Source of the DNA: Actinomycetes bacterium
GTDB taxonomy: Bacteria > Actinomycetota > Acidimicrobiia > Acidimicrobiales > Acidimicrobiaceae
Assembly: GCA_021819725.1 (NCBI GenBank)
Contig: JAKAQR010000020.1
Coordinates: 1-47,645 of the forward strand
Reading direction: 5' to 3'
Length of the DNA: 47,645 nt
Positions 1-8,907 of the stretch are shown piece after piece. How positions within the stretch are numbered: position 1 is the first letter of the stretch; each line of letters starts with the position of its first letter. The position numbers were made by a program, and so were the translations under genes. Below the pieces are notes generated by a model. It saw nothing but the letters and a program-made list of their open reading frames with translations, searched no databases and was not told where the DNA came from.

Positions 1-88
1 GTGGTACAACCGGAAGAGGCTTCACTCGAGCATCGACTATTTATCGCCGATTCAGTTCGAACAAGTCGCTAAGCTACAGGCTGCATAG
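1..88 (+). pseudogene. IS3-family transposase (OrfB), C-terminal end, cut by window edge
   Basis: Reading from base 2 gives 28 residues to a TAG at 86-88, including YNRKRLHSSIDYLSPIQFE. This is the typical C-terminal tail of the IS3-family rve integrase (motif YN..R.H..L.Y.SP..FE). The rest of the gene lies outside the window, so intactness cannot be judged. The element's right end must lie within about 90-130, because the neighbouring lipoprotein gene loses similarity to its family there. The exact terminal repeat was not identified. Confidence 0.75.
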
Positions 89-107
89 GTAAGCGGAGTT
101 CAGTGTC

Positions 108-871
108 TCATTTGGTGAGCAATTCCAAAAGGTTGCCAGACTCCTTGTAGAGATACTTGAAGACAGCGGTGGCACCTGAGGGTGTCGCGGCATTATGGCC
201 GACGGCGCAAGTTGCGCAGGTTTTGTCCCATACCTGTCGAGGGAGGGGGTAGATCCAAGTGAGTTGGTTGCCGGTGAACCACTCGGGGTTGTACGAATGT
301 GTTAAGTGGATGGTGAAGCTATACGGGCCGTTGTAGGTGACACTCTTGATGTCGTCTGGCATCTCGCCAGGGACGTAAGGTGCGTAGTCCCCAAGCTTGG
401 CTCCTGCGGCTTCAAGTTCAAAGAAGAAGCGCACATCGCTGGTGGTGACCGGCTGTCCGTCTGACCACTTCCATCCCTGCTTCAGGTCAACCGTAACTTC
501 GGTATCACCATGGGAGTGCACAGGAGGATCGGCGATTGAGAGTTTATAGTTGACGCCCGTTTTACCTCTCGCTCCCGCAAAGTACAGGGGCCGCCAAAGC
601 CCACTCTCCACGTTTGAGTCATAGTCTTCGTAGTTGGCCTCATTCTCCAGTGGGAGTATCCAACTGAACTCCTCTCCAATCGGTAATGCATAGCTAGCAA
701 CACCCCCATGAATAGGAGTGCCAGAGGTGCTCTTAACGGTCGTGGTGGTCGATGAACTAGTCGATGCGCTACCACAGGCCGCCAGCAAGAGTGATCCAGT
801 AAAGGCGACGCCAAGAATCTTGAGAAGTCTCGATTGTCTCCATGGTTTACGTTGTGCTGTGCCGCTCGCAT
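108..871 (-). pseudogene. Truncated ABC-transporter peptide-binding lipoprotein (SBP_bac_5 type)
   Basis: The frame ending at 108 encodes a lipobox (LLLAACGS) after a hydrophobic stretch, a Thr/Ser-rich linker and about 200 residues resembling the N-terminal part of family-5 substrate-binding proteins (WSDGQPVTTSDVRFFFEL). Such proteins deliver peptides or other solutes to an ABC permease and are usually 500-600 aa; this one stops at about 226. The signal-peptide reading continues upstream to about 868 without an ATG or GTG in frame, while the plausible ATG at 871 is in another frame, so the 5' end is also damaged or starts from an odd codon. No permease or ATPase gene is adjacent. The 3' truncation coincides with the IS3 fragment at 1-88, so insertion most likely removed the C-terminal half. 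Confidence 0.7.
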
Positions 872-887
872 TGAGACTCTTGCTATT

Positions 888-917
888 TCGATTGGAATTT
901 GTATTCTATCGATTGGA
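888..917. repeat. Pair of 9-bp direct repeats upstream of the truncated lipoprotein gene
   Basis: TCGATTGGA occurs at 888-896 and again at 909-917, a centre spacing of 21 bp (two helical turns). The pair sits just upstream of the lipoprotein coding region, where an activator or repressor could bind. No regulator gene is adjacent, so a role is only inferred. Confidence 0.35.
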
Positions 918-1576
918 GTTTGCGAAAACCATTACCGTCCCTGTCAAAATAGGCGCATCATGCCGAGGCTGTTGCGCGAATGATATACCCACCAGATTGA
1001 GTCGTCACGAAAGCATGCTCCACCGCTTTAGCGCTGTCAACAACCAGCGAGGAGTTTCTCCGAGGCAAAAGCTCAAGCTGAGACTAGCCCCTTTGTTTCG
1101 TTAGACCTCCTAGAGTCTGAATCGTTAACGGATCCGAAACAAACCGGCTTATGTTCGCGTTGACTCAAGCTCTCCTGATGGCAAGGCTTGCTCAGGAGTT
1201 ATGCAATCCGAGCGTAGTGTGCGAGATATTCAGGACCATTGTGTCGCGGTGGTGTGGAATGATTGACCAAGAGATAGTAGGAGGACGCGATTGGGGTTGT
1301 CGGGATTGCTGGTGGTGGTTAGAAGATGCTATTGATCGAAGTAGCGGTGCTTGGATTCGTCTGCCATGAAGGTATCGAACCGTGAGGCCGGGGATCGGGC
1401 TTGTCGTTAAGTAATTAGGCTCGTCCAATCCCGAACAGCAGACCAAAGTGGCCACAGCGAACGCACATTCCAGGGTGAGCAGGACTAGTAGACCGTTGAG
1501 CGATGGGACCCACGCGTAGTTGGGTTACATCCAAGTGGGCTACGGACGTTCGCGATGTCATTTACGTACAGGCGCA
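918..1576. other. Intergenic stretch without a recognisable gene
   Basis: No reading frame with convincing codon use, ribosome site or family motif was found on either strand, and no tRNA-like fold was seen. It separates the IS-scarred locus from menH and may contain remnants of the genes that once followed the lipoprotein. Confidence 0.5.
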
Positions 1577-2344
1577 TCAGAGGAGGAAATGAACCATCAC
1601 TTCAGCGACGACGCCCGGCTGATCATGGAGCACGTCGTGGGCGGCCTGGTCGATCATCTGTACTTCACAGGTGCTTAGTTGGCGAGCCCGATCGGCCATG
1701 GCTCGATAGACAGTATCGCTTGCGCCGAAGAGATACAGCAGTTGGGTGGTGGTGTCACCTAGCGAGGGGGTGAGATCGGGTTGTTGGCCGGTCCCGTAGC
1801 TACGGAGGGCACCGGCGAGCTGGCTGGGGCGGTTCATGAGACGGAGCCGGATGTCGCTTTCGGTCAAGGCGCGATCCCCAAAGAGCGGTGCCTGATTCCA
1901 CTCCTTGAGGAAGGTCCTAAATGCTAGGTTTTGGCTCCCAAGCCCAGCGGTGTAGGGCAGGGATTCGAGGCGTTGTGCGAGCAGCTCGTCAGAGCTCTGT
2001 CGCGCGAGTCGTGCCTCGGTGGAGGTGATGCCGAGGTGGGCGGAGACGATGACCGCGCGTTCGATCACTCCTGGATGGGTTGCGAGCATCCAGAGTGCGA
2101 GACGGCCCCCCATGGAGTAGCCAAAGAGATCAAAGTGCGGAGCAATGGTGCCTAAGGCGTCAAAGAAGTGATTGGGTTCGTTGGGTTCGATAGACGTCGC
2201 ACCGTGGCCAGGACAGTCAACGAACCAGATACGCCGATAGAGTGGTGCGAGGGTCACCACAAAGTCCTTCACCATCGCGAAGCGGTTCTGGGTAAACCCA
2301 TGAAGGCAGACGAGGTCGCCGCCTGGTGCACGGGTCTGGACCAT
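1577..2344 (-). CDS. menH: Alpha/beta hydrolase, probable SHCHC synthase of menaquinone synthesis
   Basis: The protein has about 255 aa from the ATG at 2344. It shows an alpha/beta-hydrolase fold: oxyanion region LHGFTQN, nucleophile elbow GYSMGG, a late Asp in LFGASD and a His in AAHDV. MenH removes pyruvate from SEPHCHC to give SHCHC. The assignment rests on these motifs plus the position back-to-back with menD (33 bp between starts). The frame stays open to an ATG at 2410, but that would overlap the menD start and its ribosome site, so 2344 is preferred. A different carbon-carbon or ester hydrolase cannot be excluded without comparison. Confidence 0.75.
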   Translation of the reverse strand: MVQTRAPGGDLVCLHGFTQNRFAMVKDFVVTLAPLYRRIWFVDCPGHGATSIEPNEPNHFFDALGTIAPHFDLFGYSMGGRLALWMLATHPGVIERAVIVSAHLGITSTEARLARQSSDELLAQRLESLPYTAGLGSQNLAFRTFLKEWNQAPLFGDRALTESDIRLRLMNRPSQLAGALRSYGTGQQPDLTPSLGDTTTQLLYLFGASDTVYRAMADRARQLSTCEVQMIDQAAHDVLHDQPGVVAEVMVHFLL

Positions 2345-2376
2345 GAGAGCCGCTACCGTGGAATCAAGGAGAGTTT

Positions 2377-4179
2377 GTGAAATCGTCAGCGTCGGCACCC
2401 CACCCCCCAACTTCAGAGCCCTCGGGGTCCAATGTTCGTCTTTTTGCCATCCTGCTGGACCAGCTTAACAGGCTCGGACTCCACCAGGTGGTGCTCGCTC
2501 CAGGCTCTCGTTCGACGCCTATGGCCGTCGCGCTGGCAACTGCTCCTCTGTCGGTTTCGGTCTGCTTGGACGAGCGCGCGGCTGCATTCTTCGCCTGTGG
2601 TCTCGCTCGCCGAAGTGGTGAGCCGGTGATGGTGGTGACCACCTCGGGAACGGCGAGTCTCGAACTCCTACCGGCACTCGCGGAGGCCTCTCTCTCTGGT
2701 CTTCCGTTGTTGCTGGTGACGGCCGATCGTCCAACCCGACTCAAAGGGGTGAGTGCACCCCAGACACTCGATCAGCTCCAAGCCATGGCGAGCTTTGTAC
2801 GCGCCACGATCTCGTTGGAGTTTGTCAGCTCGCTTACCCCTCGTGATCTCGCCTCGGTCGCACTCCAGTTGGTCACCGAGTTAGGTGGAGCCCCAAACGG
2901 ACCAGGCCCGGTCCACTTGAACGTGGGTATCGAGGAGCCGCTCTTGGGACAGGTAGTCGAGGATGAACAGCGCCAGGCAACGGTACTCCAAGAAGGAGCA
3001 CGACGCGGCGACATCGCCCTGCATCGCCCTCTGGCTCCTCGCTTAGCAGCGTTAGATCCAAGAGTGGCGAAAGAGATCTTTCGCTCTGGGCGCTCGGGAT
3101 GGTTGCTGCTCGGTGGCGTGAGTGATAGCACCCACGCCACGATTGCGGCGGCAGAGGCCGTAACTGACCAGCTGGGTTGGACTCTTGCCGTCGATGCACG
3201 GACACCATTGGCTCGAAGAGATACAACGGTGATCCACCTTGATCTACTGACCCGCGGATCCACTCCCACACCGGAAGTGGTGGTCGTGATCGGCGATTTT
3301 CCACTGGCTCGCAGCACCATGAGTGCCTTGCGAAGGGTGGTCGAGGCCGGAGGCGACGTGGTGACGCTTGGTGATCGGTTTGTGGTTCGTGATCCGGGGC
3401 GTTTTGTGACGGCTGGGTATGTGGCCGATGTAGAGTCGACACTTCAGTCGGTGTTGACAGAGAGCCTGGCACCGATGGAGAGGTCGCTAGTCGTCTCCGA
3501 ACGGGTTCAGCTACTTGCACTCGACCAGAGTATTGACCGTTCGGTGCAGAACTTTGCACAGGACCATCCTGCTACGGAGATCGCCCTCGCCCGCGCGCTC
3601 TATGGGTTGTTGGGAGGCGATGAAGCGCTATTTTCCTCCGCATCGATGCCGATTCGGTACCTTGATCAGTTCCGTGGCTATCACTCCGATCCACCGTTGG
3701 TGGCGATGAACCGGGGAGCGAATGGGATTGACGGAGTACTTTCGAGTTATCTAGGGTTCGCCCACGCACGGCCCCAACGCCTCACTGCACTCCTCGTTGG
3801 TGATCTCGCTACACTCTATGACGTCAGCGCCCTCATTCACCTGCCTCTCCCAAGCCGAGGCTTGATTGTGGTACTTGACAACCAAGGTGGGCTCATCTTC
3901 GATCAGGTGCCACCGGCTGCGAACATCGCCGCTGATGTCCAGACGGAGTTTTTTGTGACGCCACCACGCGTGCGCCCAGCATCGGTGCTCGAGGGAATGG
4001 GGTTCGAGGTGACGAGGATTGCCGATGCCGTGGCCCTGGCTGCGCTGGTGCAACGAGCTCGCAACGGTGAGTTCCTTGTCGCCGTGCTCGAAGGGACTCG
4101 GGCGGCTAGTCACGAGGCGCTCGGTAGTCTTTACGCACAGATCGATCACCAACTCGCAAAGGAGCAGCGTAACCCATGA
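2377..4179 (+). CDS. menD: SEPHCHC synthase, ThDP-dependent menaquinone enzyme
   Basis: The 600-aa protein has the MenD layout. Residues 41-48 read APGSRSTP. Glu66 in LDERAAAFF is the conserved residue that activates thiamine diphosphate. The C-terminal domain has NRGANGIDG and a GDLATLYD...DNQGG metal/ThDP-binding segment. It condenses isochorismate with the succinic semialdehyde-ThDP adduct made from 2-oxoglutarate. The start is GTG at 2377, placed by AAGGAG at about 2367. Its stop overlaps the tyrS start (ATGA, 4176-4179), so the two genes are probably translated from one message. Length is normal for the family. Confidence 0.93.
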   Translation: MKSSASAPHPPTSEPSGSNVRLFAILLDQLNRLGLHQVVLAPGSRSTPMAVALATAPLSVSVCLDERAAAFFACGLARRSGEPVMVVTTSGTASLELLPALAEASLSGLPLLLVTADRPTRLKGVSAPQTLDQLQAMASFVRATISLEFVSSLTPRDLASVALQLVTELGGAPNGPGPVHLNVGIEEPLLGQVVEDEQRQATVLQEGARRGDIALHRPLAPRLAALDPRVAKEIFRSGRSGWLLLGGVSDSTHATIAAAEAVTDQLGWTLAVDARTPLARRDTTVIHLDLLTRGSTPTPEVVVVIGDFPLARSTMSALRRVVEAGGDVVTLGDRFVVRDPGRFVTAGYVADVESTLQSVLTESLAPMERSLVVSERVQLLALDQSIDRSVQNFAQDHPATEIALARALYGLLGGDEALFSSASMPIRYLDQFRGYHSDPPLVAMNRGANGIDGVLSSYLGFAHARPQRLTALLVGDLATLYDVSALIHLPLPSRGLIVVLDNQGGLIFDQVPPAANIAADVQTEFFVTPPRVRPASVLEGMGFEVTRIADAVALAALVQRARNGEFLVAVLEGTRAASHEALGSLYAQIDHQLAKEQRNP

Positions 4180-5444
4180 CTCTGTCCGAGGACCTTCAAT
4201 ATCGTGGACTCATCAACCAGATGAGCGCAGAGGGGCTCGTCGAGCGCATGGACTCAGCTCACCTTTCGCTCTACGTCGGTTTCGATCCGACAGCTGACTC
4301 CTTGCACCTAGGCAACCTGCTGGGTCTCATCATGTTGCGGAGATTCCAGCGTGCTGGTCATCGTCCGATTATGGTGGCGGGTGGCGGTACTGGGATGATT
4401 GGCGATCCCTCCGGGCGCTCCACGGAGCGGACTCTTCTCGATGACGAGACACTGACCAAAAACACTGCGGCAATTCGCCTACAGCTCGAACGTTTTGTCG
4501 ACTTCTCTGGCGAGGTAGCCGGTGTATTGGTCGATAACCGTGAGTGGCTCCAAGACCTCAATCTGATCGACTATCTCCGTGAGTATGGTAAACACTTCTC
4601 TGTTGCGACCATGTTGGCCAAGGATTCGGTCAAGGCGCGTCTTGGCAGCGAAGGGATCTCCTACACCGAATTCAGCTACATGGTGCTACAGGCGATCGAC
4701 TTTCTGGAGCTCAGCCGGCGCTTTGATTGTACGCTGCAGCTGGGTGGCTCTGATCAATGGGGAAACATCACAGCGGGGATCGACCTGATTCGAAGGGTGG
4801 ACCAACGTGAGGCCTTCGGTTTGACGTGGCCGTTAATCACCAAGGCCGATGGTACGAAGTTCGGTAAATCGGTTGGAGGAGCGATCTGGCTCGATCCTCA
4901 CCGGACCTCGCCGTACCAGCTCTATCAGTTTCTTGTTCGCTCCGATGACGCTATGGTGATGTCCTACCTCAAGCAGTTCACCTTTCTCGATCAGGAGGAG
5001 ATCGCCGAGCTTGATCAGTCTCATCGTGAACACCCCGAACGGCGCGATCCTCACCATCGCCTCGCCTCGGAGCTGGTGACGCTGGTACACGGCCAGGAGG
5101 AGGCTGAGCGGGCCAAACGGGCAAGCCGTTCACTCTTTGTTGGAGAACTTGAGCTGTTGGAACCGGACCTGCTCGAGGAGGCGCTCGGTGAGGCTCCGAC
5201 CATGAATATCGATGCGATTGAATTTGAGAAGGGCATCGATCTCATCGAACTCATATCGCGTAGTCCCCTGTTTGTCTCAAGGTCAGAACTGCGACGCACG
5301 TTGAGTCAGGGCGGTGTCTATCTCAATGGCGTCGCCCAACGGGAGACCATCACCGTCACCAAGGATCTGCTGATCGATGGCCGCCTCTTGGTGCTGCGAC
5401 GTGGCAAGAAAGATTACTGCTTGGTTCGCTGTGGTGCACAATAG
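4176..5444 (+). CDS. tyrS: Tyrosine--tRNA ligase
   Basis: The 422-aa class I synthetase charges tRNA-Tyr. It has the HIGH-type signature HLGN at residues 44-47, the tyrosine pocket segment around GGSDQWGNI (190-198) and the KMSKS-type loop KFGKS at 228-232. A C-terminal S4 RNA-binding domain carries RSELRRTLSQGGVYLNG. The start is ATG within the menD stop (4-nt overlap). The 3' end overlaps the convergent HIT gene by 31 bp. Length and domain order match the bacterial TyrS family. Confidence 0.95.
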   Translation: MTLSEDLQYRGLINQMSAEGLVERMDSAHLSLYVGFDPTADSLHLGNLLGLIMLRRFQRAGHRPIMVAGGGTGMIGDPSGRSTERTLLDDETLTKNTAAIRLQLERFVDFSGEVAGVLVDNREWLQDLNLIDYLREYGKHFSVATMLAKDSVKARLGSEGISYTEFSYMVLQAIDFLELSRRFDCTLQLGGSDQWGNITAGIDLIRRVDQREAFGLTWPLITKADGTKFGKSVGGAIWLDPHRTSPYQLYQFLVRSDDAMVMSYLKQFTFLDQEEIAELDQSHREHPERRDPHHRLASELVTLVHGQEEAERAKRASRSLFVGELELLEPDLLEEALGEAPTMNIDAIEFEKGIDLIELISRSPLFVSRSELRRTLSQGGVYLNGVAQRETITVTKDLLIDGRLLVLRRGKKDYCLVRCGAQ

Positions 5445-5854
5445 CCGTGGAGTGCATCACGCAGTCGATCGCGATAGTCGATGAGCTCCGTATCAGAGGC
5501 GTAGCGTTGGCGGGGCCAGAGGAAGCCGCGTAGACCGTCTTTGTGGCGTCGGGGAATAACATGGGTGTGAAGATGTGGTACCGACTGAGAGATGACGGTG
5601 TTCGTGACGGTGAGAACGCCGTCTGTTCCAAAAGCGGCCACCGACGCTCGCGCGACGGCTTGGGTCCGGTGTGCTACCTGTGCCACTGTTTCCGGCGAAG
5701 CGACCAAAAGATGCTCCACATGGTCGGTGGGGATCACGAGGGCATGTCCGAGAAAGACCGGCGCATGGTCGAGGAGCACCGACGTCTCTGCGGCAACCTC
5801 GACGACGAGCGGGTTGTGGGGATCGCTGATCAGGTCGCAGAACGGGCAGAACAT
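5414..5854 (-). CDS. HIT-family nucleotide hydrolase/transferase
   Basis: The protein has 146 aa from the ATG at 5854 (MFCPFC). An N-terminal CPFC probably contributes to a zinc site. The histidine triad is HLHTHVI at residues 94-100, with His98 the expected nucleophile that forms a nucleotidyl intermediate. HIT proteins cleave dinucleoside polyphosphates or nucleoside phosphoramidates. The TTG at 5875 is an alternative start. Its ATG shares the palindrome CATG (5852-5855) with the divergent flavin-reductase gene, and its tail overlaps tyrS by 31 bp. Confidence 0.88.
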   Translation of the reverse strand: MFCPFCDLISDPHNPLVVEVAAETSVLLDHAPVFLGHALVIPTDHVEHLLVASPETVAQVAHRTQAVARASVAAFGTDGVLTVTNTVISQSVPHLHTHVIPRRHKDGLRGFLWPRQRYASDTELIDYRDRLRDALHGYCAPQRTKQ

Positions 5855-6371
5855 GGCTGAGAGTGTAGTAACCAATGATGATGCCCAGCTGCGACGTGCG
5901 CTCTGGGCGATGGCATCGGGTCTGTATCTCCTCAGCTTGACAGATGGAGATCGGTCTCATCTCATGACGATCTCGCTCGTCATGCAGGTCTCCAAGGAAC
6001 CAAGGATGTTGGCGATGTCGGTCGAGCGTGAGGCATTGGCGCTCGAGTTCCTGCGCCAGGGTGCCGCGGTCGGCTTGGTCTTTCTCGACGTGACACAGGC
6101 CCCCCTCGCCCGCAAGTTCGCCAAACCCCCAGCCGTTGACGTAGCGGCGATGACGGCGAGCGGTATTCCGGTTGTCCGCGATGAGGCGTCGAGGTTGCTC
6201 CTGCCAAGGGATGCCCTTGGCATGGTGCTTGGGAGGGTTGTAGCTATGGTCGAGTTAGGTAGCCATTGGCTGATTACAAGTTCAGTCGATAGCATGGTAG
6301 TACGCCAACCAGTTGAAGCGTGGTCAACGGTGCTCTCGATGTCTGATACTCGAATGCATTATGGCGGCTAA
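5853..6371 (+). CDS. Flavin-reductase-like / FMN-binding split-barrel protein
   Basis: The protein has 172 aa from the ATG at 5853. The pattern of a short N-terminal helix, MASGLYLLSLTDGDRSHLMTISLVMQVSKEP, a later SVEREALALEFLRQG and a C-terminal strand pair ending in the LITSSVDSM region is that of the flavin reductase-like domain, which binds FMN and reduces free flavin or assists monooxygenases. No clear Shine-Dalgarno precedes the ATG, and the start overlaps that of the divergent HIT gene by 2 nt. Translation may therefore be leaderless or weak. The substrate is unknown. Confidence 0.75.
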   Translation: MAESVVTNDDAQLRRALWAMASGLYLLSLTDGDRSHLMTISLVMQVSKEPRMLAMSVEREALALEFLRQGAAVGLVFLDVTQAPLARKFAKPPAVDVAAMTASGIPVVRDEASRLLLPRDALGMVLGRVVAMVELGSHWLITSSVDSMVVRQPVEAWSTVLSMSDTRMHYGG

Positions 6372-6391
6372 AGAAGCAGGAATGAGGTAGT

Positions 6392-7642
6392 TTGGAGCAT
6401 TTCCGTCGCGAGAGAGATACCAATAGCACGCAGGCAACCGATGACGCTCCCGATCTCATGGCGGCACAGGTGCATCGACAGGGGATTCGGCTACGTTGGG
6501 TGGCAACCGAAGCCGACCTGGTGGAGGTCGTCAAGGAGGCGCAGACGGTGCGATCAGTGGCGGTTGACACGGAGTTCCATCGCGAACGAAGCTATTATCC
6601 GAAGTTAGCGCTGGTGCAGGCTCGGGTTGGCGATCTGATCTTTCTGATCGATCCGCTTGTCGTCGATCTGGCCCCGCTGGGGGAAATCTTTGGCGACGGG
6701 GAGATCAAGTTCGTCTTTCACGCGAGCGAACAGGACCTTGAGATCCTCGAGCGCGCAGTTGGCACCCGTCCGACCCAACTTTTCGATACACAAGTAGCGG
6801 CGGGCTTTCTGGGCTTGAGTCACGCCTCCCTCGGAGCGTTGCTCAACCAGTATCTCCACGTCACGATTGCGAAGGGGGCTCGGCTCTCGGATTGGATGGC
6901 GCGCCCCCTCACTCCCGAGCAGATTGATTATGCGGCGACAGATGTCCTCTATCTGGAGGAGCTCGAACGCAAGATTGTTGCTGAGCTCGAAGCCACAAAC
7001 CGTCGGAGCTGGGCGATGGAAGAGATGCAGGCGGTCGTGCGGCGCCGTCGGTTCGAGGCTCCGGTGGAACTAGCTTGGACGCGCATTCGCGAATGCCGCA
7101 GTCTCGATGATGAGCAGAATCGACGAATCGCCGCACGAGTCGCCGCATGGCGAGAGGAGCAGGCTCGGGTGCGCGATGTTCCCGCACGTTCCATTTTGTC
7201 GGACCTTGCCATCTCCTCCATCGCCAGAGCCGCTCCTGCGTCGCGTTCGGAGTTAACTCGGCTGCGTGGGGTAGACCCACGACGGCTTGACGCTGAGGCG
7301 GTCGGCCAACTGCTTGAGTTGGTGGCGAGCGATGAACCGATTGGTACCGTCACCGCGGAGCTCGCGATCTCGGCGACCATGCGACCAGAGCTGGCCCCGA
7401 TTGTGCTGTTGACCGCTGCGGTCGTGCAGGCCAAGGCTATGGAGCTTGGAATCGACCCTTCATTGATCGCTGCTCGAGACGATATTGTGGATTTTGTGAT
7501 CCGCCGGCGTGGCGGACTCTCGCGGGGTTGGCGTTACGAAGTATGCGGCTGTGAGGTCGGGGCGTTATTGACTGGTGAGCGTACCATCCAAGTGGTCGAG
7601 GATCATCGTCTCCAGGTCCGTCCATCTCCAGGTTCGCGATAG
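6392..7642 (+). CDS. rnd: Ribonuclease D family 3'-5' exonuclease
   Basis: The 416-aa protein has the DEDDy exonuclease core: Asp59 and Glu61 in VDTEFH, Asp115 in HASEQD, and Tyr180/Asp184 in IDYAATD. C-terminal HRDC-like helices follow. RNase D trims the 3' ends of tRNA precursors and other stable RNAs. The TTG at 6392 follows GAGG closely, and an ATG at 6458 is an alternative that keeps the catalytic core. The gene follows the flavin-reductase gene by 20 bp, suggesting cotranscription. A short tandem repeat begins 3 bp after its stop. Confidence 0.9.
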   Translation: MEHFRRERDTNSTQATDDAPDLMAAQVHRQGIRLRWVATEADLVEVVKEAQTVRSVAVDTEFHRERSYYPKLALVQARVGDLIFLIDPLVVDLAPLGEIFGDGEIKFVFHASEQDLEILERAVGTRPTQLFDTQVAAGFLGLSHASLGALLNQYLHVTIAKGARLSDWMARPLTPEQIDYAATDVLYLEELERKIVAELEATNRRSWAMEEMQAVVRRRRFEAPVELAWTRIRECRSLDDEQNRRIAARVAAWREEQARVRDVPARSILSDLAISSIARAAPASRSELTRLRGVDPRRLDAEAVGQLLELVASDEPIGTVTAELAISATMRPELAPIVLLTAAVVQAKAMELGIDPSLIAARDDIVDFVIRRRGGLSRGWRYEVCGCEVGALLTGERTIQVVEDHRLQVRPSPGSR

Positions 7643-7644
7643 CA

Positions 7645-7690
7645 GCAATAGGCAGAGCGCCCACGCAATAGGCAGAGCGAGCACGCAATG
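7645..7690. repeat. 20-bp tandem repeat directly after rnd
   Basis: GCAATAGGCAGAGCG occurs at 7645-7659 and 7665-7679, and GCAAT begins a third unit at 7685, giving an exact 20-bp period. The spacers CCCAC and AGCAC differ. Two and a bit copies with such short spacers do not make a CRISPR array. It is probably a slippage duplication. Confidence 0.7.
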
Positions 7691-8208
7691 GATTATTGGA
7701 GGTGCGCCGTGAAATGCATGTTCGCGAACAAACGGTGTTCGTACATCCCGATTGGCTCCACAGGTAGGCCCGAGTTCTCTCCCCAAACCTAAGACCATTC
7801 ACTGGAGGGTCTTTGCCTATCTCCTTGGTGTTGTGGCCCGACGAGGACTGCTCAGCGCTCGGCAAGCTGTTGCAGAGGGCTATCCTTGGCTGCTGCTCTC
7901 GGTGGTAGTATCGCACCGCTGATCAAGGGGCAACTCGGCGCGTTCTCCCTCTCACATCCCGTGGGTCGTGGAAACGGCAATCCGATTGTGCGCTGGCGCT
8001 ATCGCAAGCCAGACATAGCGACATGGTGGCCACCGCTACCGGGAATCAGCATCACGTTGGCGATTGGTGGGCGGGATGACTCGAAGTCGTGATCGCTATG
8101 AAGCGCTTGGGCTATTCCTTGACGACCCAACGAGCGATCGACCGTCACGCTGCTTACCGCCATGGCTTAAAGCATTGGTTTGTCACCAATTCAAGCGACG
8201 TTGCCCGC
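7691..8208. other. Gene-poor stretch, possible remnant of a lost gene
   Basis: Short plus-strand frames (for example 7886-8092 and one beginning near 8098 that ends in ARSALWWA) have ordinary local codon use but are cut by stops and match no family that I recognise. The stretch looks like decayed coding DNA rather than a regulatory region. No RNA gene was seen. Confidence 0.4.
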
Positions 8209-8433
8209 TCAGCTCTCTGGTGGGCGTAGATCGATGGTAAGGGTGAGGATGCCGTCCTCAAGCTTGGCAACTGCGTCCCCAATAACGGCATAATCGAAGT
8301 AGTCCACAGAGGCTTGCTCGACGAACTTCGCTCGTTCACTACCCTCTACTGGCGGCATCGGACGAGATTTGACAGCCGCGGCACGCCGTTGGAATCTTTC
8401 GATCATCTCGTCTGGATTGAAGGCATCTGCCAT
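8209..8433 (-). CDS. Small conserved-looking protein of unknown function
   Basis: The protein has 74 aa from the ATG at 8433, six codons' worth of bases downstream of AAGGAG, which gives good spacing; the GTG two codons earlier is too close. It is acidic and helix-prone: a DEMIERFQRRAAAV segment, PPVEGSERAKFVEQ, then VDYFDYAVIGDA and a strand-like ending LEDGILTLTIDLRP. The layout resembles short single-domain hypothetical proteins of actinobacteria. No catalytic motif is visible and I do not assign a function. Confidence 0.65.
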   Translation of the reverse strand: MADAFNPDEMIERFQRRAAAVKSRPMPPVEGSERAKFVEQASVDYFDYAVIGDAVAKLEDGILTLTIDLRPPES

Positions 8434-8694
8434 GATCACTCCTTTGTCGTTTTCGCTTGCGCCTTAGAGACAAGATTGGCGTCGCCTTGGTGCGCCGGTG
8501 ATGCTCACACCTCTTCACCGCACCGGCTAAGGCCAACCTTGACCACCATTAGCCAAGCCGTTGTTGTTGGAATCTATCCTACCCTCAAGGTGTTTTGACC
8601 TGGTAGCTGGAGATCTGCGAGAGCAAAATCGCTAAACTGGCTGTTGGACGTGCGAGGAATGAATAGGTCTCGTCAGAGTGAGTGGGAGTAGCGC

Positions 8695-8892
8695 GTGAAG
8701 AAGGGTCGTCATCGTCGATACGAAGAGGCGCGAAAGGCAAAGCGAGGTATTCCAATGCCACTCATTCGTTGTGAGGAGTGTGGAGGGGATTCGGTCCATG
8801 GGCATGCCGATTGGTGTATGGCCTATCTCGATGACGAAGAACTCCAGGCTGCTCCATCTTCCTATGGGCGTGATGAAGATTCGGAGGACTGA
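8695..8892 (+). CDS. Small Cys-rich, zinc-ribbon-like protein
   Basis: The 65-aa protein starts at GTG 8695. A basic N-terminus (KKGRHRRYEEARKAKRG) is followed by CEECGG and, after ten residues, HADWC, a CxxC...H..C arrangement that could bind one zinc ion. The tail is acidic. It sits at the head of the plus-strand run that leads to the cell-wall genes. The function is unknown; nucleic-acid binding is a guess from the charge pattern. Confidence 0.55.
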   Translation: MKKGRHRRYEEARKAKRGIPMPLIRCEECGGDSVHGHADWCMAYLDDEELQAAPSSYGRDEDSED

Positions 8893-8907
8893 GTCGTAGC
8901 GACCGCA

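Noticed and set aside
2519..3559. Long minus-strand frames inside menD
   Set aside because: Frame shadows of the menD gene with atypical composition.
7645..7690. Short spaced repeats suggesting a CRISPR start
   Set aside because: Spacers are only 5 bp and there are barely two and a half units; no cas gene is near.
7886..8092. 68-residue frame beginning MAAALGGS
   Set aside because: No ribosome site, no family pattern, and stops break the flanking similarity; probably decayed DNA.
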